From contig NZ_CP039543.1 in assembly GCF_013085545.1 (NCBI RefSeq), positions 3,441,322-3,505,321 on the forward strand: a stretch of 64,000 nucleotides of DNA, written 5' to 3'. The stretch comes from Oceanidesulfovibrio marinus (GTDB lineage: Bacteria > Desulfobacterota > Desulfovibrionia > Desulfovibrionales > Desulfovibrionaceae). Made by a program: the position numbers and the translations under genes. The stretch's first letter is position 1; each line of letters starts with the position of its first letter. The notes beneath the pieces are model-generated. The model searched no databases and was not told where the DNA came from. It worked only from the letters and a program-made list of their open reading frames with translations. Shown here piece by piece: positions 1 to 8,729 of the stretch.

Positions 1-765
1 CTGGAATGGAATCCCGGTGATTCAAATGCCCCGGCTCCGGAGAACCTGGAGGTCCTGGTCAAGCAGTGGGCTCTGGCCTGGCAGGCGCAGTCCGACAAGT
101 TTTTTGATTTCTACGATTCGGAGAAGTTCACCAAGGCGCAGGGAACCACCTTCGCGGCGTTCCGCCAGCACAAGGAGTCCCTGTTTCACCATCTGGACTG
201 GATTCAGGTCGCCGCCAACGACGTGATCGTCCTGCCCGGACCCGATTACTGGGTGACGGTGTTTTCACAGTACTACCGGTCCCCGAATCTGACGAGCGCG
301 GGCGTCAAACGGCTGTATTGGCAAAAGGAGGCCGATGGCGCGCTACGCATTGTGGGCAAGGAGTTCCTTGAAGGGGACGCCGCCTTGGCCCAAAAGCTGG
401 AGAAAGAGTACCTGCAGCGGGTGACAACGGAAATGAACGGGTTTGTGGATGCCTGGCGCTCCTCGTGGGAGCGCGGCGATCTCGATGCCTACGCGCAGTA
501 TTACGACAAGAACGCCAATCAGGGGGGACGCCGCGGCATCGAAGCGATCCGCGAGCACAAGCAGGTCGTCTGGCGTGACCAGCCTCCGCAGCGCATTTCC
601 ATCAAGGATATGAACGTGTCTCTGGATCCGCGGGGGGTTCAGATCAGGTTCAGGCAGAAGTACGAAGCTGCGGGAAATTATTCCGACCTGGGATTGAAGA
701 CTTTGGTCGTCGCCCCTACCAAGAAGGGCTGGCGCATTCTCAGCGAGGACTGGAGAGTCCTGTAG
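1..765 (+). CDS. C-terminal part of an L,D-transpeptidase Cds6-family protein (5' end outside window)
   Basis: The reading frame is open from base 1 and ends at TAG 763-765, so only the C-terminal 254 residues are visible. The last ~125 residues form a SnoaL/NTF2-like unit (motifs FVDAWRSSWERGDLDAYAQYY, then a basic segment and a C-terminal WRILSEDWRVL), preceded by a second similar segment starting near VKQWALAWQAQSDKFFDFY. Two tandem NTF2-like units of this kind are found at the C-terminus of Desulfovibrio YafK/ErfK-like L,D-transpeptidases, where they follow the periplasmic catalytic domain. The catalytic domain itself is not in the window, so the enzyme assignment is inferred from the tail. 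The next gene starts 1 nt after the stop, so the two are probably cotranscribed and both may act in the cell envelope. Confidence 0.6.
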   Translation: MEWNPGDSNAPAPENLEVLVKQWALAWQAQSDKFFDFYDSEKFTKAQGTTFAAFRQHKESLFHHLDWIQVAANDVIVLPGPDYWVTVFSQYYRSPNLTSAGVKRLYWQKEADGALRIVGKEFLEGDAALAQKLEKEYLQRVTTEMNGFVDAWRSSWERGDLDAYAQYYDKNANQGGRRGIEAIREHKQVVWRDQPPQRISIKDMNVSLDPRGVQIRFRQKYEAAGNYSDLGLKTLVVAPTKKGWRILSEDWRVL

Positions 766-766
766 A

Positions 767-1579
767 ATGGGTGGGAAGAAATACAGCGTCATCCTGATGC
801 GGGATGACGATCACGTACGTCGTTACCGGATGAGCTCCATCTGGTTCAGGTTCGCGATCTATTCATTTATTTTCCTGATCCTTGTTTCGGCCGGGGGCAT
901 CTATCTCGGGCTGAAGTACTGGAACAAGTACCTCGATGTAAGCGCCACCAACCAGGCGCTGCAGGAGGAGATCCAGACTCAGGATGTGGAGCTGGAGAGG
1001 CTGCGCAACATGGAGCGTATGGTCATGGAGCACCAGACGCTGCCTGACAACGCCACGGCGGAGGACAACGCAACCGGCGTGAACGCCACTGCGGCTGTGC
1101 GCGCAACCGAGCAGGCCAACGCCACGCCCACCGAGACCGTTGCGACGGAGGCCAACGCCACGCCCGAAGCCAATGCAACGCCCACGGCGGCGGTATCCCC
1201 ATACGAGCACGTCACGCCGGTCGAGCTCATGCAGGGCCTGGATAAGGGCGAGACCGCCATCAACGAGCTGAACCTGAAGGAGACCGGCGACGGCTACGCT
1301 ATCCATTTCCTGATCCGGAACGAGAAAGACCGCGGCGTCCTTTCCGGCATGGTCTCCCTGGCGCTCGTGGACCAGGAGGGCGCGATCCGTCCCATCGATG
1401 CGCCCAAGGAGGCGCTCGACTTCACCATCCAGCGCTTCAAGACCATCAATGTGACGTTCAAGACGCCGGATGGGTTGGAAAAAGACAAGACATACGGGCT
1501 GTTGGTCAAGGTAACCAACAAAGCCGGCGAGCTTGTCTTCAGCAAGGTCTACCACCTCCCGGACATTCTCTCCTCATAG
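767..1579 (+). CDS. Single-pass membrane protein with Asn-Ala-Thr-rich periplasmic linker
   Basis: Protein of 270 residues of unknown function. Residues ~1-25 are basic and probably cytoplasmic; one hydrophobic segment (~27-49, WFRFAIYSFIFLILVSAGG) anchors it. A short heptad-like helix (~63-85) follows, then a low-complexity linker (~93-145) with six Asn-Ala-Thr triplets, then a folded-looking C-terminal domain of ~120 residues (beta-rich, ending in a Leu-Pro-Asp tail). The start ATG lies 1 nt after the stop of the upstream L,D-transpeptidase-like gene, so translation is probably coupled. The C-terminal domain should face the periplasm. No family is recognised with confidence. The linker composition is the notable feature and is discussed as a finding. 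Confidence 0.8.
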   Translation: MGGKKYSVILMRDDDHVRRYRMSSIWFRFAIYSFIFLILVSAGGIYLGLKYWNKYLDVSATNQALQEEIQTQDVELERLRNMERMVMEHQTLPDNATAEDNATGVNATAAVRATEQANATPTETVATEANATPEANATPTAAVSPYEHVTPVELMQGLDKGETAINELNLKETGDGYAIHFLIRNEKDRGVLSGMVSLALVDQEGAIRPIDAPKEALDFTIQRFKTINVTFKTPDGLEKDKTYGLLVKVTNKAGELVFSKVYHLPDILSS

Positions 1580-1618
1580 ACGTTTCGCCCGGCCGGCTCT
1601 TGCTGTATATTGCCGGGT

Positions 1619-2593
1619 ATGTATTGCTTCCTCGCATTGCCCCTCAGGCGGATGGCCGTCGATCCGAACTGGCTCGAAGGATTTCTCGAAGCCAGGATTT
1701 TGTTCGACAAGGTCATGTCCGAGCCGATGCTCGCCTCCCGCGACTCGTCTGCACCGGATTGCAGCGACGATATCGATGGCGACTCCACGGTGGCGCCGCC
1801 CACGCTGATGCCCGAGATAGGCATTGATGCGCACACGGGCCAGCGCTTGGGGCTGGCCTGGTGCCGCGGCCTCGCCGCGCGGCTGGAGGACAACGGGCTT
1901 GAATGCGCGGTCCATCTTCCCTTCCTTGATCTCCATCCCGCCAGCCTCGACAACAATATCCTTCTTGGAACCAGGCAGAGCCTGGAGCGCGCCATCGAGT
2001 TCGCCTCACTGCTCTCGCCCTCGCACCTCATCGCCCACTCCGGGTTCGACCCGGGGCAGCACAAGGAAGACGAGTACGAGGAGTACCTGGGGCGATCCAA
2101 GGAGACCTGGCTTGAGCTCTTGCGGCAGTGGCACAACCATCCACCCCTGCACATCGAGAACACATACGAGCTGGACCCGGAGCCCTTGCGCGACCTCGTG
2201 ACCATCCTGCACAGCAAGAAGGTGGGCATCTGCTTCGACGCCGGACACTGGAACAGCTTTTCGCGGGGCAGCGGCCGCCGGGACATGGACCGCTGGCTCA
2301 AGGTGCTCGCCCCGTACATCCGCCACCTCCATCTCCATGACAACGACGGCACGGGCGATCTCCACCTCGGGGTGGGCACGGGCAACATCCCCTGGCATCA
2401 GCTCACCGGCTGCCTCCGGCGGCTCGGCATCATGCCGGGCTGCACGCTGGAGCCCCGCGGTGAGGCGGCTCTGCGCGCCAGCCTGTCCTACCTACGTTCG
2501 CGCCAGGACATCTTCGGTTCTCTGATGTACAGCAGGTGCGTTCCGGCCGGCCGGCGGCAGGGCGATGACCTCAGAAGCTCCATGGAGCCGTAG
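1619..2593 (+). CDS. Sugar phosphate isomerase/epimerase-like TIM barrel protein
   Basis: The 324-residue product matches the xylose-isomerase-like TIM barrel (AP endonuclease 2) fold. It has strand motifs with the conserved metal-ligand pattern: AVHLPFLDLHP, LIAHSGFDPG, LHIENTYELDP (Glu ligand), VGICFDAGHWN (Asp and His ligands), HLHLHDNDGTGDLHLGVGTGNIPW (His/Asp ligands) and a final Glu in TLEPRGE. Such proteins bind divalent metal and act as sugar isomerases or epimerases, or as endonuclease IV. The exact substrate cannot be told. I chose ATG 1619; a TTG three codons upstream and an ATG at 1652 are alternatives. The 3' end overlaps the convergent pseudouridine synthase gene by 23 bp. Confidence 0.75.
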   Translation: MYCFLALPLRRMAVDPNWLEGFLEARILFDKVMSEPMLASRDSSAPDCSDDIDGDSTVAPPTLMPEIGIDAHTGQRLGLAWCRGLAARLEDNGLECAVHLPFLDLHPASLDNNILLGTRQSLERAIEFASLLSPSHLIAHSGFDPGQHKEDEYEEYLGRSKETWLELLRQWHNHPPLHIENTYELDPEPLRDLVTILHSKKVGICFDAGHWNSFSRGSGRRDMDRWLKVLAPYIRHLHLHDNDGTGDLHLGVGTGNIPWHQLTGCLRRLGIMPGCTLEPRGEAALRASLSYLRSRQDIFGSLMYSRCVPAGRRQGDDLRSSMEP

Positions 2594-3581
2594 GCGTCCG
2601 CGGCCATTCGTCGGGTCGGGACATGACGGCGTAGGGCTCCGGCCAGCACGGCAGGGAGACGTACTCCTGCGCACCGTGGCCGGGCAGGACGTCAGCAGGA
2701 AAGGCGATGCGCCAGGCGTGGAGCAGCAGAGGGCTGCCGCCGGGTCCGCCGTACTTCACATCCCCGATCAGCGGAAAGCCGCGCGAGGCGAGCTGCAAGC
2801 GGATTTGATGGGTCCTGCCCGTGAGCAGGCGGACCTCCACCAGGCTGGCGTTTTTCGTACTGCGGACAAGCCGTACGTGGCTGACGGCGCGTTTGCCGTC
2901 CGAAGCGTCGGTGTGCATCTTCTGCGATCCCGGGCGGCCGGACTTGGCCAGGGAGTCCTCCAGGCTGTACGGCCCGCCGGACGGGAACTTCCCGGACACC
3001 CACGCCAGATAGCGCTTCTCCACGGTTCGCGTCTGAAAGGCCTGCTGCAGGGCCGTGAGCGCGGTATACGAGGTTGCGGCCAGCAGGACGCCCGAGGTGT
3101 CCTTGTCCAGCCTGTGCGCCGGCGTGGGAGCAAAGGACGCCTCTGGCAGCATGGCGGATAGTCGGGAGGCGATGCTGTCCGTGTGGCCGGTGCCGCCGTG
3201 GGTGGGCAGACCGGCAGGCTTGTCTATGGCGAGAATACCGTCTTCGCCCTTGGCAATGATGACGAGGGGCGGAGAATGCGACGCGCCAACGCTATCGGGG
3301 GCAGCAGCGGTATCAGCGGTATCTGGGGCCTGAGCGCTGGCGTTCTGGAGCTCTTCCGCCAACCTGGGCGGAATGCGCACCATGCTGCCCTGGGCCAGAC
3401 GGTCGTAGGGCTTGGACCGCTTGCCGTCCACGCGCACCTGGCCCGTGCGGACGAGCTTCATCACGGCGCCGCCGGGCAGATCGGTGCGGCGGATCAGAAA
3501 CTGGAAGAGCTTCTGGCCGGCCTCGTCGGCGCTTACTTCCAGCAGCGGCTTGTGCGGCTGTCTTTCCTCGGGTGCATCCAT
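2571..3581 (-). CDS. RluC/RluD-family ribosomal large subunit pseudouridine synthase
   Basis: About 336 residues: an N-terminal S4 RNA-binding domain (~14-75, with QKLFQFLIRRTDLPGG and VRTGQVRVDGKR) and a catalytic RsuA/RluA domain. The catalytic motif is HRLDKDTSGVLL, whose Asp attacks the uridine, followed by the RTHQIRLQLA motif near the C-terminus. Enzymes of this family isomerise specific uridines in 23S rRNA; which site cannot be decided here. The chosen ATG (3579-3581) directly follows the U-tract of the terminator of the upstream liv gene, leaving no room for a Shine-Dalgarno sequence. An in-frame ATG at 3626 lies before the hairpin and is the alternative. An Ala/Asp-rich insert follows the S4 domain. 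Confidence 0.88.
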   Translation of the reverse strand: MDAPEERQPHKPLLEVSADEAGQKLFQFLIRRTDLPGGAVMKLVRTGQVRVDGKRSKPYDRLAQGSMVRIPPRLAEELQNASAQAPDTADTAAAPDSVGASHSPPLVIIAKGEDGILAIDKPAGLPTHGGTGHTDSIASRLSAMLPEASFAPTPAHRLDKDTSGVLLAATSYTALTALQQAFQTRTVEKRYLAWVSGKFPSGGPYSLEDSLAKSGRPGSQKMHTDASDGKRAVSHVRLVRSTKNASLVEVRLLTGRTHQIRLQLASRGFPLIGDVKYGGPGGSPLLLHAWRIAFPADVLPGHGAQEYVSLPCWPEPYAVMSRPDEWPRTPTAPWSF

Positions 3582-3583
3582 AG

Positions 3584-3616
3584 AAAAACCCCGGCCCCAG
3601 CGACTGGGACCGGGGC
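3584..3616 (-). terminator. Rho-independent terminator after the substrate-binding protein gene
   Basis: On the minus strand a strong GC stem (CCCCGG, mismatch, CCCAG paired with CTGGG, mismatch, CCGGGG; loop CGA-type) is followed by five T. It lies 26 nt beyond the stop of the gene ending at 3642 and directly before the rluC/D-like start codon. Confidence 0.85.
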
Positions 3617-3641
3617 TCGGTACCATATTGTTTCGCGTTGC

Positions 3642-4811
3642 CTACTCGGCGGGGCGGTAGGCGCCGTCCTTTACTTCAAGCACCATCATGGAATCGGTGC
3701 CCAGACCGTTGTGGTCTTCGGGGGTCAGGGAGAAGACGCCGGAGACGCCCACAACGCCCTGGAGCTGCTCCAGCGAATCGCGCAGGGCCGCGCGCTCAGG
3801 CGTGCCAGCCTTCTCCAGGCCAGCCTTGAGCAGCGTGATGGCGTCAAAGGCGTAGCCGGAGTGCGTGTTCAGCGGGAACTCCTTGTCGTAGCCCTGGGCG
3901 GTGTAGTCGTCGATAAACTTCAGGATGACGGGCTTCTGCGGATCGTCGTCAGCAAGGTAGCCGGGTGCCATGATCTTGGTGCCGGGCATGACCACGCCTT
4001 CGGCGGCCTGGCCGGCAAGCTCCAGGAACTTGGGACCGGGCTGGCCGTGGCACTGCACCAGCAGCGGTTTCTCGCCGGGCAGGTTGGAGAAGTTCTTGGT
4101 GGCCACGGCGCCTGCCGGGCCGATGGTCCAGATGATCACGGCCTGGGGCTGGGCCATGGAAAGCTTGAAGGCCTGGGCGGAAAAGTCCATGGCCTGCGGG
4201 TCCATGGTCTCTTCGGCCGTCACGGTCATGCCGTACTCGCCGGCCAGGGACTTGAGATGGCGCAGGCCGTCCTGGCCGAAGCCGTCAGTGGCGGTCAGCA
4301 ACGCGACGGAGCTGACGCCCTTGGACTGGAGGTACTGGTAGATCTTGCGGACCGCTACGGAGGAACGCTGCGGCACCTTGAAGGTCCACGTGTACGGGCC
4401 GAACTTGCCGCCGGCGATAACCGGGTCGCCGCCCACGGTCATGATGGTGGGGATGCCCTGCTCTTCCGTATATTTCTTGATGGCCATGCCGGACCCGGTG
4501 GAGGTAGGGCCGATAATGGCGAGCACGTCGTCTTTTTCCACCAGCTCGCGCGCCATGCGCAGCGCCACGTTGGGATCGGACTCGGTGTCGTAGACCACCA
4601 TCTTGACGGGCCGGCCGAGGATGCCGCCGTTGTCGTTGATTTCCTTGAGCGTCATCTCGGCGACGAGCCGGCTGGCTGTGCCGACAAAGGCGACCTTGCC
4701 GGATTCTGCAAAAAGGCCACCGATCTTGATAGGTTGAATATCCGCAGAATCTACGGTGCCCGCGGTGAGCAGGCATAGCATGCAGGTGATGAGTATTTTC
4801 TTGAACAGCAT
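3642..4811 (-). CDS. livK: Branched-chain amino acid ABC transporter substrate-binding protein (LivK-like)
   Basis: The 389-residue protein begins with a signal peptide (MLFKKILITCMLCLLTAGTVDSA). A type I periplasmic binding fold follows: IKIGGLFAESGKVAFVG, then KEINDNGGILGRPVKMVVYDTE, and VLAIIGPTSTGSGMA, all typical of the Leu/Ile/Val-binding family. It would capture an amino acid or related ligand in the periplasm and deliver it to the LivM/LivH-like permeases encoded just upstream on the same strand (4873-6736). The ATG at 4811 is preceded by a GGAGGT SD. A terminator follows. The family also binds aromatic acids, amides and urea, so the ligand is uncertain. Confidence 0.88.
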   Translation of the reverse strand: MLFKKILITCMLCLLTAGTVDSADIQPIKIGGLFAESGKVAFVGTASRLVAEMTLKEINDNGGILGRPVKMVVYDTESDPNVALRMARELVEKDDVLAIIGPTSTGSGMAIKKYTEEQGIPTIMTVGGDPVIAGGKFGPYTWTFKVPQRSSVAVRKIYQYLQSKGVSSVALLTATDGFGQDGLRHLKSLAGEYGMTVTAEETMDPQAMDFSAQAFKLSMAQPQAVIIWTIGPAGAVATKNFSNLPGEKPLLVQCHGQPGPKFLELAGQAAEGVVMPGTKIMAPGYLADDDPQKPVILKFIDDYTAQGYDKEFPLNTHSGYAFDAITLLKAGLEKAGTPERAALRDSLEQLQGVVGVSGVFSLTPEDHNGLGTDSMMVLEVKDGAYRPAE

Positions 4812-4872
4812 TGATCGTACCTCCGTGGCGGCTACGTAACACACTGGCAAGCGAAGGGAAAGTGTCGGGTTG

Positions 4873-5871
4873 TCAGGAGATCCTGCGCCGCAGGGTCCGG
4901 GGAACAAGGGACTCCAGTCCGGGCAGGCGGCGTTCCGGATCGAAAAGCAGGGCGGCGGCCAGTAGCAGGCCGTGGGCCAGGGTCCGCGCCTCACCCAGAA
5001 TCTGCGCCTCGGACAGGGCCGTCTCCAGCAGAAGCACGGCGAGGAGCGGCGGGTACAGCCTGCCCGGGCCGCCGATGACCAGGAAGAGCAGCGCCTTGAG
5101 CGAGAGGTGCAGGTCGAACTGGTTGGGGCTGATGAAGCCGGCATAGTGGGCGTACAGCGCACCGGCCACGGCCGAGAGCGCGGCGCCCAGCCCGAAGGCC
5201 ATGGCCCGAACGCGCGGACGGCTCACGCCGCAGGCCGCGGCGGCCAGAGAATCCTCGCGGCAGGCCATCAAAGCGCGGCCCAGTCGGCTGCCGCGCATGC
5301 AAACATAGAGATAGACGCCTACAGCCAGCAGGGCCAGCAGCAGGAAGTAGTGCAACCGGTCTCCCTGCAGCGCGCCGATAATGGGCAGCGCGATGGGCTC
5401 GTGGAGCACCATGCCCTCGCCGCCGCCGGTAAGCTCCGGCAGGCTGTGCACCACATTGGTGAAGATCAGGCTGATGCCGAGGGTGGCCATGGCCAGAAAG
5501 CCCTCGCCCAAGGCCTCCATAGGGTAGGAGATGAGCGCGCCGGTCACGAAGACCACGGCTACGATGATGGGCAGAAGGATCGCTGCGCCCTCGGGCCAGG
5601 CGCTTACGGTGAGGGTGGAGAGGTAGGCACCCATGCCGCAGAATGCGCCCTGCGCCAGGGACGCCTGGCCGCCCAAGCCCAGGCAGAAGTTGAGCGCCAG
5701 CACATTGACCGCCAGCAGGAGGTGCTGGTTCACGGCCAGCAGGGAGTAGGACGGCAGCAGCAGGCCCAGCACCGCCAGGGGGACGAAGAATGCGGCGGCC
5801 GGGGCCGCCTCTCTGGAAAGGGCGTCCGGGTTGGGCAGGCGCGCCGTCTGCGTCATGTCGAGCTCAGGCAC
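4873..5871 (-). CDS. livM: Branched-chain amino acid ABC transporter permease, LivM type
   Basis: A 332-residue polytopic inner-membrane protein with about eight to ten hydrophobic segments. LivM hallmarks are visible: NFCLGLGGQASLAQGAF near residue 65 and the EAA-like loop region with SRLGRALMACREDSLAAAACGV, which contacts the ATPase. It starts at GTG 5871, overlapping the 3' end of the LivH-type gene by 8 bp, so the two are translationally coupled; an ATG five codons later is possible. With LivH and LivK it would make a high-affinity uptake system. No livG or livF ATPase gene is present in the window. Confidence 0.9.
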   Translation of the reverse strand: MPELDMTQTARLPNPDALSREAAPAAAFFVPLAVLGLLLPSYSLLAVNQHLLLAVNVLALNFCLGLGGQASLAQGAFCGMGAYLSTLTVSAWPEGAAILLPIIVAVVFVTGALISYPMEALGEGFLAMATLGISLIFTNVVHSLPELTGGGEGMVLHEPIALPIIGALQGDRLHYFLLLALLAVGVYLYVCMRGSRLGRALMACREDSLAAAACGVSRPRVRAMAFGLGAALSAVAGALYAHYAGFISPNQFDLHLSLKALLFLVIGGPGRLYPPLLAVLLLETALSEAQILGEARTLAHGLLLAAALLFDPERRLPGLESLVPRTLRRRIS

Positions 5872-6736
5872 GGACAGCCTCCCGTTCTTTGTGCGGCATG
5901 AGGATCAGAATGACGATGAGGATGGAGTAGGTCACGGCCTCCTTGATCTCTGCGCCAAGGGTGAGGATCAAAAGCGCCTCCAGCAAGCCGAGGCCGATGC
6001 CGCCCAGGAAGACTCTTCCCAACGACGAGTAGCCGCCCAGGGTGGCTGCCACGAATCCCTTGAGCCCGATGCCCAGGCCCATGTCGTAGCGCAGCATGGT
6101 CTGCGGTCCTACGGCCATGCCGGCCAGGGCGGCCAGCAGACCGGCCAGGGCAAAGGTCATGGCGTAGGCCTTCTTGGGGTTCACGCCCTGCAGCGTCGCG
6201 GCCAGCGGGTTCATGGACACGGCGCGGATGGCGCGGCCCCAGCGGGTGTAGCGCAGGAAAAGCGAGAGCAGCGCTCCGCTGCCCATGGCCAGGATAAGCG
6301 CCGTGAGGGTGTCCTGCGAGAAGAAGAGCGGGCCGAGCCGCACCGAGGAGAGCGGCAAAAGCTGCGGCAGCATCAGGGGTTTCTTGCCCCACACGAGGAT
6401 GGCGGCGCCCTGCCAGGTAAGGCTGGCGGCCACGGTGAGCATGAGCTGCTTGAGCGGATGCTTGCGCAGGGAGAAGCCGAGGGTGGTGGCGTAGAGCACC
6501 ACGCCCAGCATCAGCCCCCAGAGCCCGGCCGCGGCAATGGCCAGCAACGGGTTCAGGGAGAAGGCCTGGGTCATGCTGTACAGACCGAGACCGGAAAGGA
6601 GCAGCAGCTCGCCCTGGGCGAAGTTGATGAGGCGCGACGAGTTGTAGACCAGGGAGAAGCCCAGGGCCATGAGGCCGTACACGGCGCCGAGTGCCAGGCC
6701 CGAGTTTATAGTCTGTGCGAGGTAGAGAAGGAGCAT
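5864..6736 (-). CDS. livH: Branched-chain amino acid ABC transporter permease, LivH type
   Basis: A 290-residue integral membrane protein with the LivH signature near the N-terminus (GAVYGLMALGFSLVYNSSRLINFAQGE) and the coupling-loop motif TRWGRAIRAVSMNPLAATLQGV at ~175-195. Length matches the family. It is the first gene of a livH-livM-livK series on the minus strand, with an 8-bp overlap to livM. Together they import branched-chain amino acids or similar ligands across the inner membrane once energised by LivG/LivF ATPases, which must be encoded elsewhere. Confidence 0.9.
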   Translation of the reverse strand: MLLLYLAQTINSGLALGAVYGLMALGFSLVYNSSRLINFAQGELLLLSGLGLYSMTQAFSLNPLLAIAAAGLWGLMLGVVLYATTLGFSLRKHPLKQLMLTVAASLTWQGAAILVWGKKPLMLPQLLPLSSVRLGPLFFSQDTLTALILAMGSGALLSLFLRYTRWGRAIRAVSMNPLAATLQGVNPKKAYAMTFALAGLLAALAGMAVGPQTMLRYDMGLGIGLKGFVAATLGGYSSLGRVFLGGIGLGLLEALLILTLGAEIKEAVTYSILIVILILMPHKEREAVRA

Positions 6737-6781
6737 GAGTGCCGAAACAAGCGCGGGCTCGGCCCGGAAGAGTGCAGAGAG

Positions 6782-6812
6782 AAAGGCCGCCCCGGTTCCC
6801 CAGAGCGGCCTT
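6782..6812 (-). terminator. Terminator after the FG-GAP/VCBS protein gene
   Basis: An AAGGCCGC arm pairs with GCGGCCTTT around a GC-rich loop, on the minus strand, 9 nt after the stop codon at 6821. The trailing T-tract is short (TTTCTCTCT). Confidence 0.65.
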
Positions 6813-6820
6813 GTTGCGAG

Positions 6821-8533
6821 CTACTCGGAATCCGTACGGAATCCTTGGTCTATCAAGCCGTTCTGCGAGCTTGTATCCAGGGGATAGAAGAGCAGCAGGG
6901 AGCGGCGTTTGTTCATACCCAGGGTGCCCGGGTGCTTGTTCACCAGCACGGCGAGGTCGATGATGCCGTCGTTGTTGACGTCGCTCAGGCCCAGGTCGGC
7001 CACGGAGCCCTTGATCCGGCGGGTCTTCCAGACCAGGTTCATGCCCACGCCGTCCCAGTACAGGGCGTGGATCTCGCCTTCGGGGAAGTGGCGGTAGCGC
7101 TCGAAGAACATGGAGGCAACCGACACGGGATGGTTCACGAGCAGCTCGGAGCGGTCGTCGCCATCCAGGTTGAAGGGAATCATCCGCAGCGGGACATAGT
7201 AGTGGTCGCGCAGGAGCAGGTCGTCCTCGATGCCGATGGGCTCGAACTGGTCGGTCAGGCCGATGCCGGAACCGGAGTAGACCTTGTCGGAACGGGACTG
7301 CTGCTCGCCGGTGTTGGTGTACACGCGCAGCTTGTCATCCTTGTCCACGACCACGATCTTGTAGCGCTCTTCCTGCGGCAGGTAGACGAAGTTGAAGACG
7401 TTGGCTTCCTTGGGCAGAAGGAGCCGCGGTCCAAGCTGGAAGGAGCCGCCGGCCTCGATCATTTCGTACACGCCGGTGTCGAAGAGCTCGCGGGAGCCTT
7501 CCTTCTGGCCGATGAGCACGGGCTCGTAGCTGGGCGGCCTCGTCACCACGTTGATGAAGAACGGGATCTTGTCGAACAGTACGGTGAACTTGTTGTCCCT
7601 GTACTTGAGGATGTAGGAGGAGGCGTCGTACACCTCGTAGGTGTTGTCCTTGCCCTTGGTGCTCACGCGGACGGCCGCCACGATGATCTCCTGCTGGCCG
7701 TCGCCGTCCACATCATAGGCGTTGATGTGGATGTTGCGGAATGAGGGCGAGCGCTTGTAGGAGGCCAGGGGCTGGAGCTTGTTCTCGACGTCGAAGCGCA
7801 GGGCGTGCACCTCGTCGTCGTTGATGATGAAGATCTCCTGCTGGCCGTCGCCGTCGCCATCCGCAATGACCATGCTGTTGGCGGAGTAGGGCAGGGTGCT
7901 GGAGCGGATGCGGCCCGAACCGGAGGAGTCGCCGGCGTAGCGGAACTGCGGGTTCAGGTAGAACTGCGTGTTCTGGTTGATCTCGTTGTGCACCAGGCCG
8001 GGGTTCATGGCGTTGACCTGGTTCTGCTGCTGGCCGCCGCCCTGGGGCGCCTGCGCCACGTTCTGGCCGCCCGTCTGGAAGAGGGCGGAGTTGATCTGCT
8101 TGGAGAAGTTCTCAAGCGTCTGCATGAGCTGGTCGTTCTTTACAGAAGCACTGCGCGTCTGTATGGCCCCTTCGGGTCCCATGGACTTGAGGTCGATGCT
8201 CATGCTGTCGCCCATGATGGTGGCGCTGCCCCAGAAGAGGTAGTCCACGCCGAGCTGCGACTTGAGCTGTGCGGCCTTGTCCTCGGCCAGACCCTTGAGG
8301 CTGGGCAGGTTCGCCAGCTTGGATCGGTCCACGGAGACAAACTTGTCCTGCCAGTGCAGGCGGGTGGTCAGCATGTCCTGAATGCCTTCGCTCAGGTACG
8401 CGTATTCGGAAGGGCCGTTTACCGCGAACGGCAGCACGGCGAAGGTGTCCTGCTTTGCCCAGGCCGGGCTGCTGAGCAGCATGAGGAAGCTGCATACGAA
8501 TAGTGCGACCCTGAAGGTCCGATGCGATTGCAT
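6821..8533 (-). CDS. Secreted FG-GAP/VCBS repeat protein with N-terminal FlgO/TolB-like domain
   Basis: The 570-residue product has a signal peptide (~1-26, ending SSPAWA). Residues ~30-150 (FAVLPFAVNGPSEYAYLSEGIQ and the following helix) resemble the FlgO/CsgG-like lipoprotein fold. A Gln/Asn-rich linker follows at ~165-185. The rest is a beta-propeller-like region with at least four Asp-rich loops of the calcium-binding FG-GAP/VCBS type: DGDGDGQQE, DVDGDGQQE, LDGDDRSE and DVNNDGIID. It is exported to the periplasm or surface. The role is unknown; such proteins often serve as adhesins or envelope scaffolds. It is monocistronic, with its own terminator. Confidence 0.75.
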   Translation of the reverse strand: MQSHRTFRVALFVCSFLMLLSSPAWAKQDTFAVLPFAVNGPSEYAYLSEGIQDMLTTRLHWQDKFVSVDRSKLANLPSLKGLAEDKAAQLKSQLGVDYLFWGSATIMGDSMSIDLKSMGPEGAIQTRSASVKNDQLMQTLENFSKQINSALFQTGGQNVAQAPQGGGQQQNQVNAMNPGLVHNEINQNTQFYLNPQFRYAGDSSGSGRIRSSTLPYSANSMVIADGDGDGQQEIFIINDDEVHALRFDVENKLQPLASYKRSPSFRNIHINAYDVDGDGQQEIIVAAVRVSTKGKDNTYEVYDASSYILKYRDNKFTVLFDKIPFFINVVTRPPSYEPVLIGQKEGSRELFDTGVYEMIEAGGSFQLGPRLLLPKEANVFNFVYLPQEERYKIVVVDKDDKLRVYTNTGEQQSRSDKVYSGSGIGLTDQFEPIGIEDDLLLRDHYYVPLRMIPFNLDGDDRSELLVNHPVSVASMFFERYRHFPEGEIHALYWDGVGMNLVWKTRRIKGSVADLGLSDVNNDGIIDLAVLVNKHPGTLGMNKRRSLLLFYPLDTSSQNGLIDQGFRTDSE

Positions 8534-8729
8534 ATGTTCTCCTTGAATTTGGCGCGCCAGGGAGAGTGTTCAAAAAAAGGCGCGGTTCCCAAGTCGAGAG
8601 ACCGGGAGTACGCTTGGTCCGGCATGGATGAGTTCTCGCTGGGAAGGTGTATCCCATAACAACAAACGGGTAAAGTCGCAAAGCCTTGAACAGGCAGAAG
8701 CTTTACAAAATTTAAGGAAGAATTTCCGT

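Noticed and set aside
5831-7744. Long plus-strand open frame (637 codons) over liv and FG-GAP genes
   Set aside because: Composition is His/Gln/Gly-rich shadow coding opposite well-supported genes; no SD or family motif.
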